Of a DNA stretch of 64,000 nt, positions 18,451 through 26,106 are shown piece after piece. The position numbers and the translations under genes are program-made. A model generated the notes under the pieces. That model was not told the origin of the DNA. It searched no databases and saw only the letters and a list, made by a program, of their open reading frames with translations. The DNA lies in NCBI RefSeq assembly GCF_000379725.1, contig NZ_KB903628.1, forward strand, positions 25,700 through 89,699, read 5' to 3'. The stretch is from Cytophaga aurantiaca DSM 3654 (GTDB lineage: Bacteria > Bacteroidota > Bacteroidia > Cytophagales > Cytophagaceae). The first letter of the stretch is position 1, and every line of letters starts with the position of its first letter.

Positions 18451-20262
18451 ATGTCTTGTAGTTCAGGTAGTTGCGGCACCGGTGGTGGTTGCAGCACAAC
18501 AAAATCTTCAGGAGGTTGCAGCTCAGGCGGCTGCTCTTCCGGCGGTTGCAATAAATTAAATTCATTTGATTGGCTGGGCAATATGGAGCTAGACTCTATG
18601 CCTACGTTTGACATCATTGAAATCCGCTTTAAAAACGGTCGCAAAGAATTTTTCAGAAATTCTAAATCCATCGAATTATTTGCCGGCGATCCGGTAGTTG
18701 TTGAAGTTCAATCGGGCCACCACATTGGCTACGTTTCTATGCAGGGTGAAATTGTTCGTCTGCAGATGAAAAAGAAGAACGTACTGAACAACGACGACAT
18801 CAAAAGCATCTATCGGAAAGCTTCTGCAAAAGATCTTGAGAAATTTGAGCAGGCAAAAAACCGTGAAGCAAGTTCTTTGTATCGCACGCGTGAAATCATC
18901 GTAGATCAAAAATTAGGTATGAAACTGTCTGATGTGGAATTTCAGGCAGACAATACAAAAGTTACTTTTTATTATTCAGCTGAAGACCGCGTTGATTTCC
19001 GTGAATTGATCAAAATGCTTGCGGGCGAATTCAAGGTGCGCATTGAAATGAAGCAGATCAGCTTGCGCCATGAAGCTGCACGCTTGGGCGGTATCGGCTC
19101 TTGCGGCAGAGAGTTATGCTGCTCTACCTGGCTTACAGATTTCAAAAACGTAAATACATCTGCAGCACGTTATCAGAATCTTTCACTGAACCCATCTAAA
19201 CTATCCGGCCAATGCGGAAGATTAAAATGCTGCTTAAACTATGAGCTGGATACATATCTTGATGCATTAAAAGGAATTCCTGAATTGGAAACTCCTTTAA
19301 AAACGGGCATGGGAAATGCAACGTTACAAAAAACAGATATCTTTAAACGCATCATGTGGTTTGGCTTCCAGGACGAAACGACCTGGCTTCCGATTACTGT
19401 TGAACGTGTAATTGAAATTATTGAAATGAATAAAGCAGGCAAAACACCTGCAACCTTAGAATCAAATGAGATCGTTATCAAAGATGATCGCGTTATGATC
19501 CGAGAGAAAGAAGAGCTTTCACGTTTCGATGATAAATTCAAATCAAAAAATAAAAAGAAGAAAAAGAAACGTTCGACAAACGATGATGCGTCTGATCGCA
19601 CGCAACGCCCTGTAGTAAATATACAGCGTCCTGCTTCTGATCAGCCACAAGAAGATTCGGAAAGAAGTGAAAAGGCGCATACCATTACACCTCGTCCGGA
19701 AAGATCGAACCAACCGAATAACAACAATAACAGACCGCAGCAACAACGTTCAAATCCTGCTCCGGAAAGAAATAATCAGCAGCCTCGCAACGATGCGAAT
19801 GCTACTAAGAATAATAACAGACAAAATCAGTCTGACCGTCCGCAGCGTATTTCTCCAAACCCGGAGAAACACGATGATGCACCGCGCAATGAGAACCAAG
19901 GTAACGATTCTCAAAACAAACAGAATCCAAATCAATCAACCAGACCGCAGCGCGTTAACCAACAAAACCCGAATCAGAATCAGGGGCCTAAAAACGAAGG
20001 ACAGCAACGTAATCAGCCACGTCAGAACAATCAGCCCAACAATGGGCCGAAGCAGCAGCAAGCACCGAAACAACATTCGGATCAACATAAAAAGCACGAC
20101 AATAAAGGTCAGGGTGGCAAGCATCAAATAACAAAAAAGAATGCATCTGATGCGCCAGACCAACAACCACCGGACATAAAAATACCGGCAAATAATTTCA
20201 GACCAAGACAAAATAGCGATCAACATCCTACAGATGGTTCGACGAATAACACTGAAAAATAA
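18451..20262 (+). CDS. PSP1-domain protein (YaaT/RicT family) with long disordered tail
   Basis: A 603-residue protein. The N-terminus is a Cys/Ser/Gly-rich run (SSGGCSSGGCSSGGC), then comes the PSP1 domain with the family motif GGIGSCGRELCCSTWL and the Cys pair region SGQCGRLKCCLNYE (about 212-265). In Bacillus, RicT works with RicA/RicF and Fe-S clusters to control RNase Y; the same role here is not shown. Residues from about 370 to the end are a disordered tail very rich in Asn, Gln, Pro and Arg. The gene ends one base before gldH, which is a conserved-looking arrangement in gliding Bacteroidota. Confidence 0.88.
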   Translation: MSCSSGSCGTGGGCSTTKSSGGCSSGGCSSGGCNKLNSFDWLGNMELDSMPTFDIIEIRFKNGRKEFFRNSKSIELFAGDPVVVEVQSGHHIGYVSMQGEIVRLQMKKKNVLNNDDIKSIYRKASAKDLEKFEQAKNREASSLYRTREIIVDQKLGMKLSDVEFQADNTKVTFYYSAEDRVDFRELIKMLAGEFKVRIEMKQISLRHEAARLGGIGSCGRELCCSTWLTDFKNVNTSAARYQNLSLNPSKLSGQCGRLKCCLNYELDTYLDALKGIPELETPLKTGMGNATLQKTDIFKRIMWFGFQDETTWLPITVERVIEIIEMNKAGKTPATLESNEIVIKDDRVMIREKEELSRFDDKFKSKNKKKKKKRSTNDDASDRTQRPVVNIQRPASDQPQEDSERSEKAHTITPRPERSNQPNNNNNRPQQQRSNPAPERNNQQPRNDANATKNNNRQNQSDRPQRISPNPEKHDDAPRNENQGNDSQNKQNPNQSTRPQRVNQQNPNQNQGPKNEGQQRNQPRQNNQPNNGPKQQQAPKQHSDQHKKHDNKGQGGKHQITKKNASDAPDQQPPDIKIPANNFRPRQNSDQHPTDGSTNNTEK

Positions 20263-20263
20263 T

Positions 20264-20740
20264 ATGAATAAAGTTGCACTGGCATTGATTTTCATTTCAG
20301 GCTTCATCCTGTTTTCCTGCACTGATTCCTCTATCGTAACGGAAGCTAAAATTGATGCGCCTGATAATTACTGGACACAAAAAACACAAATGGATTTTCC
20401 ATTTGAAGTAACCGATCCGAAAGCAACATATCAACTATTCTATCAGATCCGATACAACAACGATTATCCATACTACAATTTGTGGGTAAACAGAATTCTC
20501 TTAGATGAAAAAGGAAATATGATCTCCAAAAAACTGCAAGGAATGGATTTGTTCCACGCCGCATCGGGAGAGCCTTATGGAGCAGGTTTTGGAAACTATT
20601 TCGATTACAAGATCATGTCTGACAGTGTGCAAAAATTCCCTAAAGCAGGTAAATACACCATCCGCATAGAACAGAATATGCGTATGGATACATTGAATGG
20701 AATTTCATCTGTTGGAGTTGAAATTATAAAAAATAATTAA
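20264..20740 (+). CDS. gldH: Gliding motility lipoprotein GldH
   Basis: A 158-residue lipoprotein: MNKVALALIFISGFILFSC ends in a lipobox (LFSC). The remainder matches GldH, with the characteristic YYNLWVNRILLDE and GEPYGAGFGNYFDYKI blocks. GldH is required for gliding and for stability of the Gld/T9SS machinery in Flavobacterium. The start at 20264 is preferred over an upstream ATG at 20234 because it begins the lipoprotein signal and lies one base after the PSP1 gene stop. Together with the T9SS cargo genes at 53202 and 61063, it indicates that this organism glides. Confidence 0.93.
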   Translation: MNKVALALIFISGFILFSCTDSSIVTEAKIDAPDNYWTQKTQMDFPFEVTDPKATYQLFYQIRYNNDYPYYNLWVNRILLDEKGNMISKKLQGMDLFHAASGEPYGAGFGNYFDYKIMSDSVQKFPKAGKYTIRIEQNMRMDTLNGISSVGVEIIKNN

Positions 20741-20744
20741 TCCA

Positions 20745-21386
20745 ATGATCAAAGCCGCGGTAAGTATATTGAGTCTGCTGTTATCGCTTGTTGCTTTTGC
20801 ACAAGTGGATACGGTGCGTACGAATGTATTGCTTGCAGAACGCGGTGGCTATAATAAGTTGGTTGCACGTTTAAATGCATCGGATACAACCCTTACCATT
20901 GAAGACTTTCAACTCATCTACTACGGTTATCAAACTTCTCCGAATTATTATTCGAAGGAAAATGAGTTTAAGGAAAATTTAATAAAACCTCTTAATAGAT
21001 CGGGGCAATACAAACAGGTACTGGAATTGGCCGATAGCATTTTATTAGTAAATCCGGTAAGTATTGTTGCGCATTTTGAAAAGTCGTTTGCTTGTGCGCA
21101 GCTCGGACTAAAAGATCTGGAAGCCTTTCATCGCAAGCGTTACATAATTTTCTGCAATGTCATTAAACTGAGCGGCAATGGTACTGCACTCTTGCGTTAC
21201 AATAGTAACTCTACCAATGATGCACTCGAATTCCTTTCGTTTAAAGGTTTAAAAGCCGTACACGACTCTAAAACTGAAACAGGATTGATCCAATTCGATC
21301 TGGCTAAAAATAAACAAAAGCTTAAGCATATGTATTTCTTTATACCGGCTGAAGCATATACCCCTCCCCTTACTGAGAGTGAATAA
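20745..21386 (+). CDS. Exported DUF4919 protein
   Basis: A 213-residue protein with a signal peptide (cleavage near AFA-QVD). The block TIEDFQLIYYGYQTSPNYY (about 50-68), followed by helical TPR-like segments and PLNRSGQYKQVLELADSILL, is typical of DUF4919, a Bacteroidota family of unknown role. It starts 4 bases after gldH and its end overlaps the next gene by 8 bases, so it belongs to the same transcript. Confidence 0.8.
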   Translation: MIKAAVSILSLLLSLVAFAQVDTVRTNVLLAERGGYNKLVARLNASDTTLTIEDFQLIYYGYQTSPNYYSKENEFKENLIKPLNRSGQYKQVLELADSILLVNPVSIVAHFEKSFACAQLGLKDLEAFHRKRYIIFCNVIKLSGNGTALLRYNSNSTNDALEFLSFKGLKAVHDSKTETGLIQFDLAKNKQKLKHMYFFIPAEAYTPPLTESE

Positions 21387-22572
21387 GCATACAACATCTG
21401 CACTGTCTTCAGACAGTCGCATTCAATCGATTGATATACTTCGTGGAATACTCATCATACTAATGGCACTGGACCATGTTCGTGATTATTTCTTAGCGGA
21501 TGCCTTTGCATTTTCTCCCACCGATCACGAAAAAACGTATGCTGCATTATTTGCTACACGTTTCATTACACATATATGCGCTCCAGGTTTTGCATGGCTT
21601 TCAGGCATTTCTGCATACATGTATTTTAAAAAACATGGATTAAAAAATTCCACTTCGTACCTTTTCAGTAGAGGATTAATCCTGATCCTGATCGAATTTA
21701 CGTTGGTCAAATTTGCATGGCATTTCAACTTCGATTATTCAAGCCTGGGACTGCTTGTAATATGGGCATTAGGAATCAGTATGGTATTGCTTGCGTGTAC
21801 AAGCTGGCTTAAACCAAACGTGATCTTTATTTTAGGAGTAATTATACTGATCGGGCACAATACACTTGATAGCATCACAAGCGGAGGCGAAGGATTTGGT
21901 GCGCTGCTCTGGCACATCCTTCATCAATCCGGCACGGTTGCGCTATCTAAAAATTTCAGTGTGCATGTCTTGTATCCGATACTCCCTATGTATGGCTTGA
22001 TCTGCCTAGGCTACGGCATGGGGAATCTTTTTACAGAAGATAGCAAAGAAGAACGTATAGCGTTATTCAAACGATTATCCATTCTATTACTCTTATCTTT
22101 TATAACACTGCGTCTGGTAAATGAATATGGTGATCCAACTCCCTGGGTATCTAATCAACACTCTTATCGCACTTTTTTCAGTTTTTTAAATGTGACAAAA
22201 TATCCTATGTCATTGGATTATATTCTGATCACACTGTCTATTATTTTCTTTTTATTATCCAGAACCGAATCGCCTAAATTCAAGGTGCACCAATACCTCG
22301 CACTGTTCGGTAAAGTGTCCATGTTCTTTTATATCATCCATATTTTTGTCATACATTTACTAGCTATCATTCTATTTATTCTAACAAATTTTCAAACTAT
22401 TGAATCGACTACTATTGCGTCCGGCGTAACAGAAATAACGGCTCAACACGGCTACTCGCTTGGGGTTGTCTACATCGTATGGATTGGAATACTGGTTGCG
22501 TTGTATCCGCTTTGCAAAAAATATAGAGTGTTTAAATCAAAACATCCGCAATCTTTTCTTAGATTCATTTAA
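21379..22572 (+). CDS. DUF1624/acyltransferase-like multi-pass membrane protein
   Basis: A 397-residue protein with about ten membrane helices. The N-terminal motif SIDILRGILIILMALDHVRD is the signature of DUF1624 and heparan-alpha-glucosaminide N-acetyltransferase-like proteins, where RG and DH line the acyl-transfer site. Substrate and direction are unknown; transfer of an acyl group to an envelope sugar is an inference. The frame opens with GTG at 21379, overlapping the previous stop by 8 bases, which suggests translational coupling. Confidence 0.82.
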   Translation: MNKHTTSALSSDSRIQSIDILRGILIILMALDHVRDYFLADAFAFSPTDHEKTYAALFATRFITHICAPGFAWLSGISAYMYFKKHGLKNSTSYLFSRGLILILIEFTLVKFAWHFNFDYSSLGLLVIWALGISMVLLACTSWLKPNVIFILGVIILIGHNTLDSITSGGEGFGALLWHILHQSGTVALSKNFSVHVLYPILPMYGLICLGYGMGNLFTEDSKEERIALFKRLSILLLLSFITLRLVNEYGDPTPWVSNQHSYRTFFSFLNVTKYPMSLDYILITLSIIFFLLSRTESPKFKVHQYLALFGKVSMFFYIIHIFVIHLLAIILFILTNFQTIESTTIASGVTEITAQHGYSLGVVYIVWIGILVALYPLCKKYRVFKSKHPQSFLRFI

Positions 22573-22621
22573 TAGGAATACCCCGACTGTTTCAATTGTT
22601 TTACTTTAAGTAAATAAATTA

Positions 22622-24742
22622 ATGAAGCTTTTTTTATATAAATTCAGGTTTTTGCTTGCAGCAGTTATTCTACTAGCAGCTATATTATTTACGTATTCGT
22701 ATTGGAATACATTTTTCCCAAAGAAAAAATCCGTAAAGTATGTCGCTTATATAGGCAGATATACCAATGCTGCAGATACTGTTCCAATCTCAAAGCAACC
22801 TTTGAATAAATTCGACCTCATGCACGAGGTTACTTTAAAAAAATATTTAAAAGAGCTAAATCTTCCATACACAGATCTTCAATTAAAAGTTTTTGATTGC
22901 AGAAAAGATGGTTTTGTCAGTGATTCCATTTATAAAGAAATTGCAAAAGATTCAAACATTGTTGCCGTAATCGATAATACGTGGGGGCAGCACATTAATA
23001 AATGTGCTCAAACAATTAAAGAGAACAACATTCCCATCATAGCAATCAATGCAGATCGTAATGGATACGACTTCGGGAAAAGCGCAATATTTACAGGAAG
23101 TCAGGATAACGTTCCGTATGATATTGTAGCTTACCTTACAAAAGTATTGCATATCAACAAGATCAATTTTATCAGTGAAGAAGATTACGAATTGCATGGC
23201 ACGTATTTAAAAGCATTCAATGACAATAACATCACAGTAAATAAACTGTTTTCTGTAAAAGGTAAAGCTTTTAAAGAAGCGGATTCAATTGCTCTTTACA
23301 ACAGCATTGATTCCTACTACAAACAATATCCTTCTGAAGAAAATACCTTACTGGTACTAAGTGTACACGCAGATATCGGAAACAAACTGATCAACTACAT
23401 CAATAAGCGCTTTACCAAAATTCATGCATTGGGCCATGCTTATGTTGTAAACCCAACGTATCTTCAAAACTTCGGAAATAAAAATGACAACGACCTGATC
23501 ATTATCAGCAACCCGACGGATGCGTTAACAAAGACCTTGTATAATGACATTGTTGAACTGAAAACAGAGTTTCCGGATTATTTTCAAAACTCTAATCACC
23601 CACTATTTGTAGAACGTTGTTACGATGCCGTTGAAATGATCCGAAATAAATTTGATCATGTCCACGATACAACTAACTTATCTAAAAAAGATTTCACTAC
23701 CTACTTTCAAAAACTCCCCAATCAAATCGTTCGTGAAGCAGATGACATCTATCAGTTTGATAGTATACTGAATCTTGTCCCTGAAATATTCTTTACACAA
23801 TATCAGGCAGGACGTTTCCACTCATGTCCGCTGCAGTTGAATGAATACAGAGATGTAATTCCGAATTTATTTTTCGGAATGGAGATCTCAGATATTTATG
23901 ACATCAATATGGATGAAAATTCATTTACATCTGATTTTTATTACTGGATCAAATTGGATTCGAACAACCGAGATGCTGAGAAGTATATTATTTTTCAGAA
24001 CATGAAACAAAATGAAAGTTCGAAAGAATTGATCTTTGAAAAAACAGACGGTAGTACAATCTATAAATTATATAAAGTATCCGGTATTTTTTATGTGAAC
24101 TATCAATTACATCAATATCCGTTTGATGCACAGGAAATATTTGTACGAGCTGAAATTTTAAGTCCGGCTACCAAATTAAAAGTTTCCTTCGATCAGAAAA
24201 GTTTTGACCTGGATACAAGCAAGATCGATAAATTCAAGATCACTGAATGGAACAAGTTGAAATACTATGTAACCGTAGACAACGAGATCAATCTGGGTAT
24301 GTATGGGGATCCGGATATGGAAGAAGAAAAATTATACGAATTCAAAAATATTTTCTTCCGTTTGAATGTAAGCAGAAAAAGAACAACTCCGTTATTAGAA
24401 ATTGTATTGCCTTTGGTATTGATCGGTTTGATCTCGATCAGTTTACTGTTCATTAAAGATATCAGTTTTGAAAACTTAGGAGAAGTAAGTATTGGTGTCT
24501 TTATGTCGATCGTTGCATTCTCTATTTCGTTCTCGGCTTCTACGCCCTCGTCCGACAATCTTACAAAAGCCGATTATTTATTCTGGCTCACCTTTATAGT
24601 CGTCTTACTGAATTTTATGGTAGTCATTTTGGTGAATGCCATTTACGAACCCGAAGAAGTTAAAAACATTGACATCCGTAAATTGAGTACTGCTTTGGGC
24701 ATAGGCTACATAATAGCTGTAGCGATGGTCTTATCGTATTAA
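22622..24742 (+). CDS. Periplasmic-binding-protein domain fused to a pentameric ligand-gated ion channel
   Basis: A 706-residue membrane protein. A hydrophobic N-terminus (about 8-28) acts as signal or anchor. Residues about 38-375 look like a type I periplasmic-binding (Venus-flytrap) domain: VAVIDNTWGQHINKCAQTIK, then NIPIIAINADR, then LLVLSVHADIGNKLINYI. Residues about 385-588 resemble a Cys-loop receptor extracellular domain, with the loop signature QYPFDAQ at 498-504. Four C-terminal helices follow: M1 589-611 with Pro597, M2 about 621-640, M3 652-675 and M4 688-706. M2 (GEVSIGVFMSIVAFSISFSA) has an acidic residue (Glu621) at the cytoplasmic end, as in cation-selective GLIC. The loop disulfide is absent, as in other bacterial members. 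The ligand is unknown. A rhomboid gene follows after 18 bases. Confidence 0.82.
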   Translation: MKLFLYKFRFLLAAVILLAAILFTYSYWNTFFPKKKSVKYVAYIGRYTNAADTVPISKQPLNKFDLMHEVTLKKYLKELNLPYTDLQLKVFDCRKDGFVSDSIYKEIAKDSNIVAVIDNTWGQHINKCAQTIKENNIPIIAINADRNGYDFGKSAIFTGSQDNVPYDIVAYLTKVLHINKINFISEEDYELHGTYLKAFNDNNITVNKLFSVKGKAFKEADSIALYNSIDSYYKQYPSEENTLLVLSVHADIGNKLINYINKRFTKIHALGHAYVVNPTYLQNFGNKNDNDLIIISNPTDALTKTLYNDIVELKTEFPDYFQNSNHPLFVERCYDAVEMIRNKFDHVHDTTNLSKKDFTTYFQKLPNQIVREADDIYQFDSILNLVPEIFFTQYQAGRFHSCPLQLNEYRDVIPNLFFGMEISDIYDINMDENSFTSDFYYWIKLDSNNRDAEKYIIFQNMKQNESSKELIFEKTDGSTIYKLYKVSGIFYVNYQLHQYPFDAQEIFVRAEILSPATKLKVSFDQKSFDLDTSKIDKFKITEWNKLKYYVTVDNEINLGMYGDPDMEEEKLYEFKNIFFRLNVSRKRTTPLLEIVLPLVLIGLISISLLFIKDISFENLGEVSIGVFMSIVAFSISFSASTPSSDNLTKADYLFWLTFIVVLLNFMVVILVNAIYEPEEVKNIDIRKLSTALGIGYIIAVAMVLSY

Positions 24743-24760
24743 GTATATCCCGAATAACCA

Positions 24761-25600
24761 ATGAATGAAACAGGTATCATTGCAGTAATTTTAATTCTTA
24801 TTAATCTAATCTTTACGTATCAGGGATTACGCAGTCAGGTATTTTTTGATCGCTATAAATTTGATGTCGATCAGATACTTGTACATAAAGATTATAAACG
24901 CATTATCACATCCGGATTTCTGCATATAGGCTGGTTTCATTTTATTTTTAACATGTATACGCTGTATGCTTTCAGTGGTAGCATTGAAACGTACTTAGGA
25001 ATTATTCCTTTCACTATTATTTATTTTGCAAGCTTGATCGGCGGAGATCTGTTTTCGCTATTTGTACATCGCAACCACGGTGATTACACTGCTGTTGGCG
25101 CATCAGGTGCTGTAAGCGGCGTTGTATTTGCTTCCATTGTACTTTTCCCGGGAATGGAATTAAGTTTATTATTCATGCCCATTTATATTCCTGCATGGCT
25201 CTTCGGACTTATTTACGTACTCTATACAATTTACGGTGTTCGGTCGAAGCGTGATAACATAGGCCACGAAGCGCATTTAGGAGGCTTGGTCATTGGTGTA
25301 TTGATCGCGCTCATTACAAAACCTGAAGTGCTGCGATACAATACATTCACTGTTTTGATCATATTGATTCCCGCAATTGCTTTTATCTTATTTGTATTGT
25401 TAAAACCTCAAGCTTTACTGATCGATAATTTATTTTTCAAAAATCACGACGAGCATCTTTCCATCGATCATCGCTACAATCTGGAAAAAACAAAACAACA
25501 AAAAGAGATTGACGCGATCTTAGATAAGATCTCTGCAAGAGGTATGAATAGCTTAAGCACAACTGAAAAGAAAAAACTTGAGGAGTATTCGAAAAAATAA
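24761..25600 (+). CDS. Rhomboid family intramembrane serine protease
   Basis: A 279-residue six-TM protease. The catalytic Ser115 is in VGASGAVSG and His172 in GHEAHLGG. The supporting His60 and Asn64 are in WFHFIFNMYTL on the second helix. The C-terminal 60 residues are charged and cytoplasmic, with TTEKKKLEEYSKK close to the 'SxxE..rLeeilkK' end found in many Bacteroidota rhomboids. It lies 18 bases after the channel fusion gene and is probably on the same transcript. Substrates are unknown. Confidence 0.93.
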   Translation: MNETGIIAVILILINLIFTYQGLRSQVFFDRYKFDVDQILVHKDYKRIITSGFLHIGWFHFIFNMYTLYAFSGSIETYLGIIPFTIIYFASLIGGDLFSLFVHRNHGDYTAVGASGAVSGVVFASIVLFPGMELSLLFMPIYIPAWLFGLIYVLYTIYGVRSKRDNIGHEAHLGGLVIGVLIALITKPEVLRYNTFTVLIILIPAIAFILFVLLKPQALLIDNLFFKNHDEHLSIDHRYNLEKTKQQKEIDAILDKISARGMNSLSTTEKKKLEEYSKK

Positions 25601-25625
25601 TATACCTCAAGTTTTAGATTTATTT
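25573..25625 (+). terminator. Terminator overlapping the rhomboid 3' end
   Basis: AAAACTTGAGG (25573-25583, inside the coding end) pairs with CCTCAAGTTTT (25605-25615), followed by AGATTTATTTTTT. The loop contains the stop codon. Confidence 0.7.
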
Positions 25626-25626
25626 T

Positions 25627-25953
25627 TTAATGTGCAACAAATTTTAATCCTACAATAGAAGCGATCAAGGTAGTTAAAAAGAATAAGCGCCAGAATTCTG
25701 CCGGTTCTTTAAAAAATAAAATACCTACAATCACTGTTCCCACAGCACCAATACCTGTCCATACTGCATAAGATGTTCCAATAGGCAACGTTTGTATAGC
25801 GCGATATAATAAGTACATGCTTATCGTTGATGTAATGGCAAATGCCAATAACCACAAATACGAAGTGGTTCCGGTTGTTTCTTTGGCTTTACCCAAACAA
25901 AAGGCGAAGATCACTTCAAATAAACCTGCGATAATTAATATGATCCAGTTCAT
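25627..25953 (-). CDS. SMR family exporter, Gdx/SugE type
   Basis: A protein of about 108 residues with four membrane helices. From the second Met (25953) the start MNWIILIIAGLFEV aligns with SugE/Gdx, placing the essential Glu at residue 13. SYAVWTGIGAVGTVIVG is the Gdx-type version of the SMR signature, and the C-terminus GLKFVAH is also Gdx-like. Gdx proteins export guanidinium and some export quaternary ammonium compounds. SMR proteins work as antiparallel dimers, so a single gene can suffice. No guanidine riboswitch is seen upstream. An earlier Met at 25959 is possible. Confidence 0.88.
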   Translation of the reverse strand: MNWIILIIAGLFEVIFAFCLGKAKETTGTTSYLWLLAFAITSTISMYLLYRAIQTLPIGTSYAVWTGIGAVGTVIVGILFFKEPAEFWRLFFLTTLIASIVGLKFVAH

Positions 25954-26106
25954 ATGCATTCAATTATGTACTTACAAAGATAGAAACTATTTATTTATCA
26001 ATACTGCAATATTAAGGAATTAACAATTTGCTGTTATGAAAATTATGAAACAGCCTTAGAAATTAACACAGTACTGATTTTTAAATAACATCCTAATAAT
26101 AATATC

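Noticed and set aside
19543..20322. Several open frames antisense or frameshifted to the PSP1 gene tail
   Set aside because: They arise from the low-complexity CAA/AAT-rich coding of the tail and have Arg/Ile/Leu-skewed, family-less products.
25954..26106. Guanidine riboswitch before the SMR exporter
   Set aside because: The upstream region shows no ACGR-type or paired-loop guanidine aptamer signature.
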